From assembly GCA_024206195.1 (NCBI GenBank), contig JAAGZO010000214.1, positions 1 to 14,399 of the forward strand: DNA of 14,399 nucleotides, read 5' to 3'. The translations under genes and the position numbers were made by a program. Positions 1 through 5,510 of this stretch are shown one piece after another. The notes beneath the pieces were generated by a model. The model saw nothing but the letters and a program-made list of their open reading frames with translations. It made no database searches and was not told the origin of the DNA. Source of the DNA: a bacterium. GTDB lineage: Archaea; Nanoarchaeota; Nanoarchaeia; Woesearchaeales; UBA10216. The number at the start of each line of letters is the position of its first letter. Positions within the stretch are counted from its first letter, which is position 1.

Positions 1-387
1 AATCCCTGGGCGATACCCCGGACAGATAGAGTGAAAGCTCGTGCAGCCAAAGGAGAGTCAGAAGCCTCCATCCAGAGAAAGACTGAGGATTACCTGGACT
101 ATGTGGGACTAAGGTACATTCGACTTCCAGATAACCTGTATATGACGGTGAAGACCTCTCACCAACCTTCCTATGTGAAAGCACGTATTATGCAAAATAT
201 TCGAGGGGTGCCAGACTTGGTGGTTCTGAAGAAAGATGGTGACTTCAACCAGACGTTGCTACTGGAACTGAAAAAAAAGGGCGGCCGACTTTCGCAGGGA
301 CAGAAGAATTGGCACAAGGGTCTGAACGTGGCTGTCGTCTATGGCTTTGAGGAAGCTAAGGAAATTATAGACTCTTTCAACTCCTAA
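1..387 (+). CDS. VRR-NUC domain nuclease (probably 5'-partial)
   Basis: Probable PD-(D/E)XK-type VRR-NUC nuclease, a family common in phage replication modules that cuts branched or replication-intermediate DNA. Numbering from the GTG at position 31: an N-terminal helix with SEASIQ (10-15), GVPDLVV (59-65) with D62, LELKKKGG (78-85) giving the E79-x-K81 pair, and a Q91 in QGQKNW. This is the family's usual motif order, and about 118 aa is a full small VRR-NUC. The frame stays open to the window edge and the GTG has no good SD, so the true start may lie upstream. It is followed by the helicase module, which supports a replication or recombination role. The family call is firm; the substrate is inferred. 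Confidence 0.8.
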   Translation, partial: NPWAIPRTDRVKARAAKGESEASIQRKTEDYLDYVGLRYIRLPDNLYMTVKTSHQPSYVKARIMQNIRGVPDLVVLKKDGDFNQTLLLELKKKGGRLSQGQKNWHKGLNVAVVYGFEEAKEIIDSFNS

Positions 388-406
388 ATCTTTTTTAAAA
401 TAAAAT

Positions 407-433
407 TTGCTTTTTGTGGTTGGAGAGTATAGA
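407..433 (+). promoter_or_regulatory. Possible sigma70-type promoter
   Basis: TTGCTT (407-412) and TATAGA (428-433) are separated by 15 bp, shorter than optimal. The pair follows the nuclease stop and an A/T-rich stretch, and would start transcription just ahead of the hairpin at 476-537 and the replication genes. The call rests on box matches only. Confidence 0.3.
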
Positions 434-444
434 TTTGGAAGTAT

Positions 445-543
445 GAATGTCGAAATTCACAAAGGAAAAGTTTAAGAGTTAGTCTGGTCTCCTGTTTGCC
501 GGGTCGTTTTCGACATTCTACCCGGACAGGCTAACTCGTTTTT
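445..543 (+). other. Structured intergenic element: bulged hairpin with loop complementary to upstream strand
   Basis: Three coaxial helices stack into one long hairpin: GAGTTAG (476-482) with CTAACTC (531-537), CCTGT (491-495) with ACAGG (526-530), and CCGGGT (499-504) with ACCCGG (520-525). The bulges (TCTGGTCT, TTG) all lie on the 5' arm, and the apical loop spans 505-519. The loop segment 508-518 is an exact 11-nt complement of 445-455, so a pseudoknot or an alternative fold is possible. A GTTTTT run (538-543) follows, so the hairpin could also act as an intrinsic terminator or attenuator. It ends about 8 nt before the ATG of the next gene, which lacks an obvious SD. Confidence 0.5.
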
Positions 544-550
544 GGCTAAA

Positions 551-733
551 ATGAGTGAAAACACAACCCATATTAAAGACCCTATTTGCACTATAAGTGG
601 ATGCACCTACTTTGACGTAAAATCTAAAAATAACTGTGTGTGGTATGAGGAGGAGACGCTTTGGTGTAAAGATGAACGTTTTATTTCCAGTTTTTATAAG
701 CCCACAAAGTCAAGGGATAAATCAGATGGCTGA
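551..733 (+). CDS. Small Cys-rich hypothetical protein
   Basis: This 60-aa product is unrecognised. Four cysteines are present: two in PICTISGC, one in NNC and one in LWC, within a Trp/Tyr-rich middle. A small Zn-binding fold is conceivable but unproven. The start chosen is ATG 551; an in-frame TTG at 542 lies within the T-run after the hairpin. Neither start has a recognisable SD, so initiation may depend on the upstream structured element. The stop overlaps the start region of the next gene by 8 nt, which suggests translational coupling. It is placed in the replication cluster between the nuclease and the DUF6291-like gene. Confidence 0.5.
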   Translation: MSENTTHIKDPICTISGCTYFDVKSKNNCVWYEEETLWCKDERFISSFYKPTKSRDKSDG

Positions 734-1352
734 AGGAAAAAATACTTTTATGCTTTATGCCGACATGATTGGTGTGTTTGAGAAGTTGCCAGATGACAAA
801 GCAGGTCAATTAATCAAACACATTTTTCAGTACGTAAATGATCAAAATCCTGAGACTGAAGACCTTATTTTGAATATTGCTTTCGAACCCATCAAGGCAA
901 AGCTAAAGCGGGATTTGCGTAAATGGGAGGAAATCTGCCAAAAAAACAAGGAAAATGCAAATATGCGGTGGAATAAAAATAATGCGGTCGCATGCGGTCG
1001 CAAAATTCGCAATGCCAAAAATGCCGATAAGGATAAGGATAAGGATAAAGATACTATTACTTCTTCTCCGAAGAAAGCTCCCAAGAAGCCAAGAGAGCCA
1101 GACGTAGTATGGGACACCGTCTCTTCCCTTTTCTTTGGAGGCAATCCGGCTAAGGGGGATTTGGCTCGGTTAGGGAAACTGGTAAGGGACCTTAAACAGA
1201 AAGGTGCTTCCCCTGATGGGATCCGCTCTCACCAGAAATATTGCTTCGATCTCTGGGGAAAGAAACCGTTTGGGCCTGAGGCTCTTCTGAAACACTGGGA
1301 TGTCCACGAGCAGACCATGAATCTTGTCACTGAATTTGAGAGGCCATTCTAA
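726..1352 (+). CDS. DUF6291-like phage replication-associated protein
   Basis: The 208-aa product starts at ATG 726, behind AAGGGAT at a good distance. The N-terminal ~80 residues match the DUF6291 pattern as I recall it: FMLYADMIGVFEKLPD, then GQLIKHIFQYVND, then a basic KRDLRKWEEICQKN segment and a MRWNKN motif. A (Lys-Asp)n linker follows at about residues 100-107, encoded by tandem GATAAG repeats, then a Pro/Lys-rich hinge and a C-terminal globular part with FGPEALLKHW. Proteins of this type sit beside phage helicases and resemble replisome organisers or helicase loaders; that role is inference. The stop overlaps the helicase ATG (TAATG), implying coupled translation. Confidence 0.75.
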   Translation: MAEGKNTFMLYADMIGVFEKLPDDKAGQLIKHIFQYVNDQNPETEDLILNIAFEPIKAKLKRDLRKWEEICQKNKENANMRWNKNNAVACGRKIRNAKNADKDKDKDKDTITSSPKKAPKKPREPDVVWDTVSSLFFGGNPAKGDLARLGKLVRDLKQKGASPDGIRSHQKYCFDLWGKKPFGPEALLKHWDVHEQTMNLVTEFERPF

Positions 1353-2290
1353 TGCCAACAGTCGGAGAACTAACCAAGGGTGCAGCCAGAACAGTAGACC
1401 TGGATGAGGCTTTTAATAAGCTGGAGGAGCATTACGATAAAGGTCTTCCTCCTGGTAGAAGCACAGGCTGGCCAGGATTTGACAAGTTCTTTCAGTTCAC
1501 CCCAGAAGGGCAGCTCAATGTGGCAACAGGCGCCCCTTCTGCGGGAAAAAGTGAGTGGGTGGATTCCCTAGCTATCAATATGATGGTAAACTATAGCTGG
1601 AAAGTTCTTTCGTATAGTCCAGAGAGCCATCCCTTGGAGTTTCACTTCCGAAAGTTATGTGAGAAAATTTCCGATAAACATTTTAGCGGAGAATTTACTG
1701 GGTATGAGAGAATGACAAAAGAAGAGCTGCATATGTGCAAGGCTGTTTTTAAGGAAAATTTTGTATCCATAGACACTAATCGGAAAGTACCGGAAATTAA
1801 AAACATCCTCCAAACTATCAGATGTGAGAATTTCCATAAAAAAGTTGACATGGTGATATTGGATCCATGGAATAAGCTGGAACACAGTATGGTAAACAAG
1901 GGTGAGTCTCGTACTGAATTAATTGGAAAGCGGCTAACAGAGATTCAAATATTTGCCAGACAATTTGGTATCAGTTTCTGGGTGGTCGCGCACCCTGCTA
2001 AACCAGTGAAAATGAAAAATGGAGATTACCCAAATTTAACCTTGTATGATGTGGCTGATTCTGCCCATTTTTACAATATGGTGGATAATGGCTTTATATT
2101 CACCCGAGACCGGCAGTCAAAACTAAACGACAGCGGAATTGTCAAATGCTCCATAGAAAAAATAAAGAATCGTTTTTATGGAAAGATGGGTGAGTGTTAT
2201 TTCAAATTCGATCCAAGAACCTCAAAATTCTCTGAGTGCCTACCTACCGAGCCGGAAGAAAAAGAGGAGAAGAAAGACGCATGGACCTAG
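1352..2290 (+). CDS. DnaB/Twinkle-like replicative DNA helicase (RecA fold)
   Basis: This 312-aa product is a hexameric-helicase-type ATPase, probably unwinding DNA at the phage fork. Walker A is GAPSAGKS (60-67). The YSPES segment (88-92) supplies the likely catalytic Glu91. Walker B is VDMVILD (165-171), and the sensor-like WVVAHPAKP spans 210-218. The WPGFDKFFQFTPEGQ lead-in (40-54) is typical of Twinkle/T7-gp4-like helicase domains. There is no primase domain or N-terminal DnaB collar, so it is a minimal helicase, about 310 aa against ~450 for DnaB. The C-terminus is an acidic/lysine tail. It is coupled to the upstream gene by TAATG and overlaps the next gene by 10 nt. Confidence 0.88.
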   Translation: MPTVGELTKGAARTVDLDEAFNKLEEHYDKGLPPGRSTGWPGFDKFFQFTPEGQLNVATGAPSAGKSEWVDSLAINMMVNYSWKVLSYSPESHPLEFHFRKLCEKISDKHFSGEFTGYERMTKEELHMCKAVFKENFVSIDTNRKVPEIKNILQTIRCENFHKKVDMVILDPWNKLEHSMVNKGESRTELIGKRLTEIQIFARQFGISFWVVAHPAKPVKMKNGDYPNLTLYDVADSAHFYNMVDNGFIFTRDRQSKLNDSGIVKCSIEKIKNRFYGKMGECYFKFDPRTSKFSECLPTEPEEKEEKKDAWT

Positions 2291-2481
2291 AAGACTACAG
2301 ACAACTAGCCCTGGCTTACCGGGAACTACTACAGACTGAACTGGCTTTGGCTTGTGGCTCCCAGGAGGGTGCTAGACGTACTATGATATTAATGGATGAG
2401 ATGGCTAAGAAAATGGCAACTGAACAGAAGGACAGTAAGTTCCAAAATGGAACCAACCACAAGGAAAAGAATGGAAACTGA
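2281..2481 (+). CDS. Small helical hypothetical protein
   Basis: The 66-aa product is unrecognised. It starts at ATG 2281 within the 3' end of the helicase gene, with GAGGAG about 11 nt upstream. The sequence is strongly helical and charged (MDLEDYRQLALAYRELLQ, then RTMILMDEMAKKM), with a hydrophilic Asn/Lys tail. A small partner of the helicase is possible from position alone. Its last 11 nt overlap the next gene. Confidence 0.65.
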   Translation: MDLEDYRQLALAYRELLQTELALACGSQEGARRTMILMDEMAKKMATEQKDSKFQNGTNHKEKNGN

Positions 2482-2620
2482 AAATAATATGGCGTTTGAC
2501 TGGTCTTTCCAGGATTGGTGGATTATGTGGATGATTGTGAGAGATAAATTAATCGAAAGGGAATTTTTTATAAACAAAGGATTACGGTTTAGAATGGAGA
2601 GATACAGAGGGGGCTGGTAA
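2471..2620 (+). CDS. 'METENN' family small protein, copy 1
   Basis: The 49-aa hypothetical product starts at ATG 2471 with AAGGA five bases upstream. It opens METENNMAFDW, has a Trp-rich core (DWWIMWMIV) and ends with a basic segment (RFRMERYRGGW). Two further METENN starts lie at 2620 (truncated) and 3313. The C-terminal RFRMERY resembles QFRIGRY of the 3313 copy, so these are paralogs in a local duplication. Amphipathic or membrane-associated behaviour is conceivable; the function is unknown. Confidence 0.6.
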   Translation: METENNMAFDWSFQDWWIMWMIVRDKLIEREFFINKGLRFRMERYRGGW

Positions 2621-2660
2621 TGGAAACAGAAAATAACCTCTCCATTGACTGGTGGCGCTA
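2618..2660 (+). repeat. 43-bp direct repeat, copy 1
   Basis: Identical to 3311-3353. It covers the start codon and first 13 codons of the METENN reading frame. The two copies are 693 bp apart and bracket the gene at 2718-3056 and the hexanucleotide tract, the expected footprint of a duplication or insertion by homologous recombination. Confidence 0.85.
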
Positions 2661-2661
2661 A
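2620..2661 (+). pseudogene. Truncated 'METENN' copy (13 codons)
   Basis: ATG 2620 overlaps the stop of copy 1 (TAATG) behind a GAGGGGG SD-like run. The frame reads METENNLSIDWWR and then stops at TAA 2659-2661. The intact copy at 3313 has the same first 13 codons and continues for 24 more. This is best explained as a gene interrupted or left behind by a recombination event at the 43-bp repeat. A functional micropeptide cannot be excluded. Confidence 0.55.
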
Positions 2662-2717
2662 GAACCTTAAAAAATGTGGAGTGATGGAGAATAACCAACA
2701 CAAACAAAGGAGAAAGA

Positions 2718-3056
2718 ATGAGAACATTAAATATTTCAGAAGAAACATACAATAAAATCAAAGACCAGATAAAAGAGTCTGAGATAAAAGATGTGGATCA
2801 ATGGAGTGATCTGCTTGGGGCAAAGATGTTTTTTCGAACTGTCACTTACCATTTTACGGGTAGGGTGAAAAAAATAGTAGGTTCATTTTGGGAGTTGGAG
2901 GATGCAGCATGGCAAGCCTACGAGCCCCGTTTAAATGATTTTTTAAAAAAAGGAACGGTGAATGAGGTTGAGCCTATAGGGAGAATGTGGATAAATATTG
3001 AATCTTGTACTGATTTTATGCCTTATGAGCATTCATTGCCCACGGAGCAGAAATGA
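2718..3056 (+). CDS. Conserved-looking phage hypothetical protein
   Basis: The 112-aa product starts at ATG 2718 behind AAAGGAG. The N-terminus (ISEETYNKIKDQI) is helical. The middle holds a beta-rich segment (MFFRTVTYHFTGRVKKIVG, then FWELEDAAW), and the end reads VEPIGRMWINIESCTDFMPYEHSLP. I recall similar sequences in metagenomic phages with no assigned function; that is memory, not a search result. The stop overlaps ATG 3053 as ATGA. The gene lies inside the segment bracketed by the 43-bp direct repeats, so it may have arrived with that segment. Confidence 0.75.
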   Translation: MRTLNISEETYNKIKDQIKESEIKDVDQWSDLLGAKMFFRTVTYHFTGRVKKIVGSFWELEDAAWQAYEPRLNDFLKKGTVNEVEPIGRMWINIESCTDFMPYEHSLPTEQK

Positions 3057-3313
3057 ATATAATTACAAGATATAAGCCTTGGTGGCTATATGTTGGAAGC
3101 CAAAGCCGAAGCCAAAGCCTAAGCCAAAGCCTAAGCCAAAGCCGAAGCCAAAGCCGAAGCCTAAGCCAAAGCCAAAGCCAAAGCCGAAGCCAAAGCCGAA
3201 GCCGAAGCCAAAGCCAAAGCCAAAGCCGAAGGCGAAGCCTAAGCCTAAGCCGAAGCCAAAGCCAAAGCCGAAGCCGAAGCCAAAGCCAAAGCCAAAGCCG
3301 AAGAGGGTTATAA
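3053..3313 (+). CDS. Possible Ser/Arg/Gln-repeat ORF with the best translation start
   Basis: ATG 3053 has the best initiation context around the hexanucleotide tract: an ATGA overlap with the upstream stop and GGAG (3044-3047) at good spacing. It reads MNIITRYKPWWLYVG, then an (S-Q/R/L)n repeat, ending RRGL at 3313 (86 aa). However, the tract's variable base is the second codon position here, giving Gln, Arg or Leu, so no conservation is visible in this frame. It may be an entry point from which ribosomes shift to the Lys-Pro frame, or a short leader. Compare the overlapping KP-frame entry. Confidence 0.35.
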   Translation: MNIITRYKPWWLYVGSQSRSQSLSQSLSQSRSQSRSLSQSQSQSRSQSRSRSQSQSQSRRRSLSLSRSQSQSRSRSQSQSQSRRGL

Positions 3314-3426
3314 TGGAAACAGAAAATAACCTCTCCATTGACTGGTGGCGCTATCATGAGAGATATGATTCCAGGGTATTGTTTTTAATATGGAGAAATA
3401 TTCAATTCAGGATAGGGAGGTATTGA
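3079..3426 (+). CDS. (Lys-Pro)n repeat ORF fused to 'METENN' domain, copy 2
   Basis: The frame is open from TTG 3079 (GTG 3082 is an alternative) through 33 Lys-Pro pairs and one Lys-Ala, then continues without a stop into METENNLSIDWWRYHERYD and ends QFRIGRY at 3426. Neither TTG nor GTG has an SD, and a stop lies just upstream (3073-3075). So either translation reaches this frame by shifting from ATG 3053, or only the METENN part is made from ATG 3313, which has its own AGAGGG SD. Variation in the tract is almost wholly synonymous here (CCA/CCG/CCT), favouring this frame as coding. A KP arm would be extended and strongly basic. The METENN product from 3313 is the safest part. Confidence 0.5.
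   Translation: MVAICWKPKPKPKPKPKPKPKPKPKPKPKPKPKPKPKPKPKPKPKPKPKPKAKPKPKPKPKPKPKPKPKPKPKPKRVIMETENNLSIDWWRYHERYDSRVLFLIWRNIQFRIGRY
3097..3303 (+). repeat. AAGCCN hexanucleotide tandem repeat
   Basis: There are 34 tandem units of AAGCCN plus a final AAG. Reading the units, N is A in 17, G in 11 and T in 5, and one unit is AAGGCG. All units are 6 bp, so slippage never changes the reading frame. The units encode Lys-Pro in one frame and Ser-Gln/Arg/Leu in another; the third forward frame is broken by TAA. Reverse frames give Gly-Phe/Leu and Trp/Arg-Leu repeats that are not credible genes. Confidence 0.95.
3311..3353 (+). repeat. 43-bp direct repeat, copy 2
   Basis: Identical to 2618-2660. It encodes the start of the intact METENN copy (ATG 3313). 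The sequences diverge immediately after the GGTGGCGCTA end. Confidence 0.85.
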
Positions 3427-3427
3427 G

Positions 3428-3718
3428 GTGGAAAAAGAATGGACATGTCCAGAATGTGAAGCAGAGAACTACCTCTGTGATTGCGAAAAAGAAAAACTAC
3501 AAAAGGAAAATGAGGAATTGAAAGAAGGAATACGCCAATTTATTTGTAATGCAGAGCCGTGGGACTGTGGCAGCATTGACGGAGAGGATTTAATGGAATT
3601 TGCCATATCAATAGGAGTAGGGGCAAAATTACCTTACAATCGTGCGATACATGGTGATTACATTGGTGATGGTATAGAAGAGGGTGACGAAATTTACTGG
3701 TTTGGAAAGGAGGATTGA
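3428..3718 (+). CDS. Zinc-ribbon-like / coiled-coil hypothetical protein
   Basis: The 96-aa product has a GTG start at 3428, chosen because GGGAGG (3415-3420) lies 7 nt upstream. The N-terminus WTCPECEAENYLCDC gives CPxC and CxC pairs that could bind zinc. A charged helix follows (about residues 20-36, EKEKLQKENEELKEG), probably coiled coil. The C-terminal half is acidic with a DGIEEGDEIYWFG end. The function is not recognised. It belongs to the run of small + strand genes and is followed by AAAGGAGG for the next gene. Confidence 0.7.
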   Translation: MEKEWTCPECEAENYLCDCEKEKLQKENEELKEGIRQFICNAEPWDCGSIDGEDLMEFAISIGVGAKLPYNRAIHGDYIGDGIEEGDEIYWFGKED

Positions 3719-3719
3719 G

Positions 3720-3950
3720 ATGGAATTTGTAAAACTAGACCCAAAAACTGGTGTGTTCCATTTTAGGGAAAATGATGGTCGCCCCCTACATTTAGTCTCT
3801 GAGGGTGCAATGGATTGTGCTTGTGCAAACTACCGAAAGGAAATTGAGGAATTGAAAGATTTCTGTGTCTGGCTTACTGGATGCGGGTATGATTTTTGCA
3901 AACACGAATATTTTTGTAAAATGAGAGATAAGCTTTTGAAGGGGAAATGA
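3720..3950 (+). CDS. Cys-rich hypothetical protein
   Basis: The 76-aa product starts at ATG 3720 behind a near-perfect AAAGGAGG (3706-3713). It opens MEFVKLDPKTGVFHF, continues with CACANYRKEIEELKDF and ends CGYDFCKHEYFCKM. The six cysteines and one histidine in the second half suggest a small metal site. The YRKEIEELKDF segment resembles the coiled-coil stretch of the preceding gene. No family is recognised. The TGA stop lies within an ATGA. Confidence 0.7.
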   Translation: MEFVKLDPKTGVFHFRENDGRPLHLVSEGAMDCACANYRKEIEELKDFCVWLTGCGYDFCKHEYFCKMRDKLLKGK

Positions 3951-4072
3951 ACGGTATAAAATGGGCTTGAGTACGAAATCCAGAAGCGTTAAACTATACA
4001 GCCCAGGATTACAATTATTCTGGGGGAGCGGGTCTGCCCTTATAGTGGCCCATATTTTAACCGGAGGAAACT

Positions 4073-4168
4073 ATGAAAGATCTAAACAAAGTCGAATACG
4101 TGTGCATAGGCTGTATTTTAATCTGCCTATTTCTGTTAGCCCTTAACTTTGCGGGGGTACTGCAATGA
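4073..4168 (+). CDS. 31-aa single-pass membrane peptide
   Basis: It reads MKDLNKVEYVCIGCILICLFLLALNF in two parts: a charged N-terminus followed by an uninterrupted hydrophobic helix (about residues 9-27). GGAGG (4063-4067) lies 5 nt upstream, and the stop overlaps the next ATG as ATGA, so it is very likely translated. It is a predicted inner-membrane micropeptide of unknown role. The 122 nt before it (3951-4072) hold only a seven-codon ORF at 3947 and a weak CCCAG/CTGGG hairpin. Confidence 0.6.
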   Translation: MKDLNKVEYVCIGCILICLFLLALNFAGVLQ

Positions 4169-4602
4169 GTGATCATTGCCGATGCGGGAATCTCGCTACA
4201 GTGACGTGCAATGGTGCGCTGTATTGTCATGATTGTTATACTAGATTGGGATTTGACAAACTGGACATTTCCAAGAAAGGCGGTATGGACCAGTGCAAAG
4301 CAGCAGCTAAGGAAGAAGCAGAGAGAGCCAGTGCTGAACTTGAAAGACTGTCCCGGTGTGAGAACTGCAAGCATGAGTATAAGGCTAAGGCTCACCCGCT
4401 GGATGAACAGACAAATTATTTAGTAGATTTGGTTGTAAATAACAGTACTGTAAGCGGGGATTATTTCGAAAAAAAGCTTCGGGCGCTCCTCTATGAGAGT
4501 ATCAAATACGGTGTAAAATCTATGATGGAAAAACATTTGTATGATGATAAATGCTTCCATGCAGACCTAAAAAGAGACGGCCATGAGGATTGGATTGTAT
4601 GA
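4165..4602 (+). CDS. Zinc-finger-like protein with coiled-coil linker
   Basis: The 145-aa product starts at ATG 4165, overlapping the upstream stop (ATGA). N-terminal cysteines at 5, 7, 15, 21 and 24 (HCRCG, VTC, YCHDC) look like a B-box or ribbon-type zinc site. A long helix follows (about 42-65, CKAAAKEEAERASAELERL), then CENCKH, a second CxxC pair. The C-terminal region is mixed and ends HEDWIV. The family is not recognised. A protein- or nucleic-acid-binding adaptor is the natural guess, but that is inference. It is coupled to the next gene by ATGA at 4599. Confidence 0.7.
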   Translation: MSDHCRCGNLATVTCNGALYCHDCYTRLGFDKLDISKKGGMDQCKAAAKEEAERASAELERLSRCENCKHEYKAKAHPLDEQTNYLVDLVVNNSTVSGDYFEKKLRALLYESIKYGVKSMMEKHLYDDKCFHADLKRDGHEDWIV

Positions 4603-4793
4603 CATATAAATTTTTAATTACCAAACAGACATGGAAAAACAACAGCGGAAACACTAAGTTCTCCATAATAAAAGTTTCGTTAGACGTTGATACACTGGAA
4701 GAAGCTGTCTGTCGTATACATGCGAAGTACCCTAATTATCATGTTGACATAGATTGGAGGAGTGATGCAGGTAATCATTGCCGGAGGGCGTAA
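4599..4793 (+). CDS. Small hypothetical protein
   Basis: The 64-aa product starts at ATG 4599 (ATGA overlap), with GAGGA (4585-4589) upstream. It opens MTYKFLITKQTWKNNSG, continues with a beta-like KFSIIKVSLDV stretch, then a helix (TLEEAVCRIHAKYP) and a short YHVDIDW strand, so it may be a compact alpha/beta domain. The last 29 nt overlap the SLOG gene in another frame. Function unknown. Confidence 0.6.
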   Translation: MTYKFLITKQTWKNNSGNTKFSIIKVSLDVDTLEEAVCRIHAKYPNYHVDIDWRSDAGNHCRRA

Positions 4794-5145
4794 TATACAT
4801 GACTATTGCATCCTATTGGATTGTATAGTTAAGTCTAAATTTGACATAACATCTATCTCCTGTGGATGTTGTAGTGGAGTAGACGAACTAGGCAGAAGAT
4901 GGGCTCGTCAGAACCAGATACCTGTGAAGTTTTTCCCGGCCGAGTGGAAGAAGTGGGGGCGGAAGGCGGGTCCTATAAGGAATAAGGAGATGGCAGTAGC
5001 CTCTAGTGCCCTCATCCTTCTCTGGGACGGTAAAAGCAAAGGGAGCCTCAACATGTTCTATGCCGCTAAAAACTATGGATTAAAGGTTTACGAGAGGATT
5101 ATTGATGGACCAGAAAGTATTGCAGATAAAACTGCGAAAAAGTGA
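4765..5145 (+). CDS. SLOG / DUF2493 (YspA-like) family protein
   Basis: The 126-aa product opens MQVIIAGGR, the Rossmann-like first strand and glycine turn of SLOG proteins. It continues with SGVDELGRRWA (37-47), FFPAEWKKWGRKAGPIRN (56-73, the AGPIRN signature) and LLWDGKSKGS, the order typical of DUF2493. SLOG domains bind nucleotides or nucleotide-derived signals; many phages carry them with no defined substrate. ATG 4765 is preferred over GTG 4762 because GGAGG (4756-4760) is too close to the GTG. Its 3' end overlaps the first RHH gene by 41 nt, suggesting cotranscription. Confidence 0.82.
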   Translation: MQVIIAGGRNIHDYCILLDCIVKSKFDITSISCGCCSGVDELGRRWARQNQIPVKFFPAEWKKWGRKAGPIRNKEMAVASSALILLWDGKSKGSLNMFYAAKNYGLKVYERIIDGPESIADKTAKK

Positions 5146-5242
5146 AATTGAGCGTTTAGAACTCCTGAGAAAGGAGTACGGATTTTCAAGGGCAGACTTA
5201 ATCAAACAGGCTGTTCGAGAGTTTATTGAAAAGAATTCTTGA
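5105..5242 (+). CDS. Ribbon-helix-helix (CopG/Arc-like) DNA-binding protein 1
   Basis: The 45-aa product follows the classic RHH layout: strand KVLQIKLRK, helix A (SEIERLELLRKEY), turn GFS, and helix B (RADLIKQAVREFIEKNS). RHH dimers insert the paired strands in the DNA major groove and usually repress transcription from short repeated half-sites. The start is ATG 5105 with AGAGG seven bases upstream, inside the end of the SLOG gene. The stop codon TGA is embedded in the -35 box TTGACA of the promoter for the second RHH gene. Confidence 0.75.
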   Translation: MDQKVLQIKLRKSEIERLELLRKEYGFSRADLIKQAVREFIEKNS

Positions 5243-5267
5243 CAAACGGGTATATGCGGTATATATT
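5239..5267 (+). promoter_or_regulatory. Near-consensus sigma70-type promoter for the second RHH gene
   Basis: TTGACA (5239-5244, perfect) and TATATT (5262-5267, five of six) are separated by exactly 17 bp. This is the strongest promoter match I find in the window. It would give a start near 5274 and a ~25-nt leader to ATG 5300. The -10 overlaps GTATAT repeats, so it is probably controlled. Confidence 0.8.
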
Positions 5268-5275
5268 GGATATAC
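5250..5275. promoter_or_regulatory. Putative RHH operator (GTATAT/ATATAC half-sites)
   Basis: Half-sites GTATAT at 5250-5255 and 5259-5264 form a direct repeat with a 9-bp period; ATATAC at 5270-5275 makes an inverted pair with the second. They cover the spacer, -10 box and start region, so occupancy would block RNA polymerase. RHH proteins are known to use closely spaced short repeats. Assignment to either flanking RHH protein is inference from proximity. Confidence 0.55.
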
Positions 5276-5299
5276 ACACTAAGCAAAAGGAGTCAGTAA

Positions 5300-5473
5300 A
5301 TGCCGAAAAGGAAGAATTCTAAGGCAATTTGCTTTAACATGGACGAGAAATTAACGAAACGATTGGACGATTATCGTCTCAAGCATCTGCGTCCATTTGA
5401 GGACCGGACTAAATTTATGGAAAAGGCGGTATCATTACGGTTAAAAATGTTGGGGGAAGGTGGTAAACGGTAA
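5300..5473 (+). CDS. Ribbon-helix-helix-like DNA-binding protein 2
   Basis: The 57-aa product starts at ATG 5300 with AAAAGGAG (5285-5292) in good position. A basic leader (MPKRKNSK) precedes strand AICFNMD, helix A (EKLTKRLDDYRLKHL) and helix B (DRTKFMEKAVSLRLKML), matching the RHH pattern though weaker than the preceding gene. It is transcribed from the near-consensus promoter directly upstream, whose -10 lies in candidate operator repeats, so autoregulation or cross-regulation by the two RHH proteins is likely. A lifecycle or copy-control role is possible but not shown by the sequence. Confidence 0.68.
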   Translation: MPKRKNSKAICFNMDEKLTKRLDDYRLKHLRPFEDRTKFMEKAVSLRLKMLGEGGKR

Positions 5474-5510
5474 TTTCTTTTCGTAGGATATAGTAAAAAG
5501 GAGAGAAGAA

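Noticed and set aside
636..725. Longer N-terminus of the DUF6291-like protein
   Set aside because: The domain begins at ATG 726, which has its own SD; the upstream part overlaps the small Cys-rich gene in another frame.
3016..3357. Minus-strand ORFs reading Trp/Arg-Leu or Gly-Phe repeats
   Set aside because: Shadow frames of the AAGCCN tract with no start signals.
3947..3970. Seven-codon ORF MNGIKWA in an ATGA overlap
   Set aside because: Too short to support as a gene; recorded only because it has GAAGGGG upstream.
3961..4146. 61-aa + strand ORF
   Set aside because: No SD; it covers the spacer and then runs out of frame through the 31-aa membrane peptide, which has GGAGG and an ATGA overlap.
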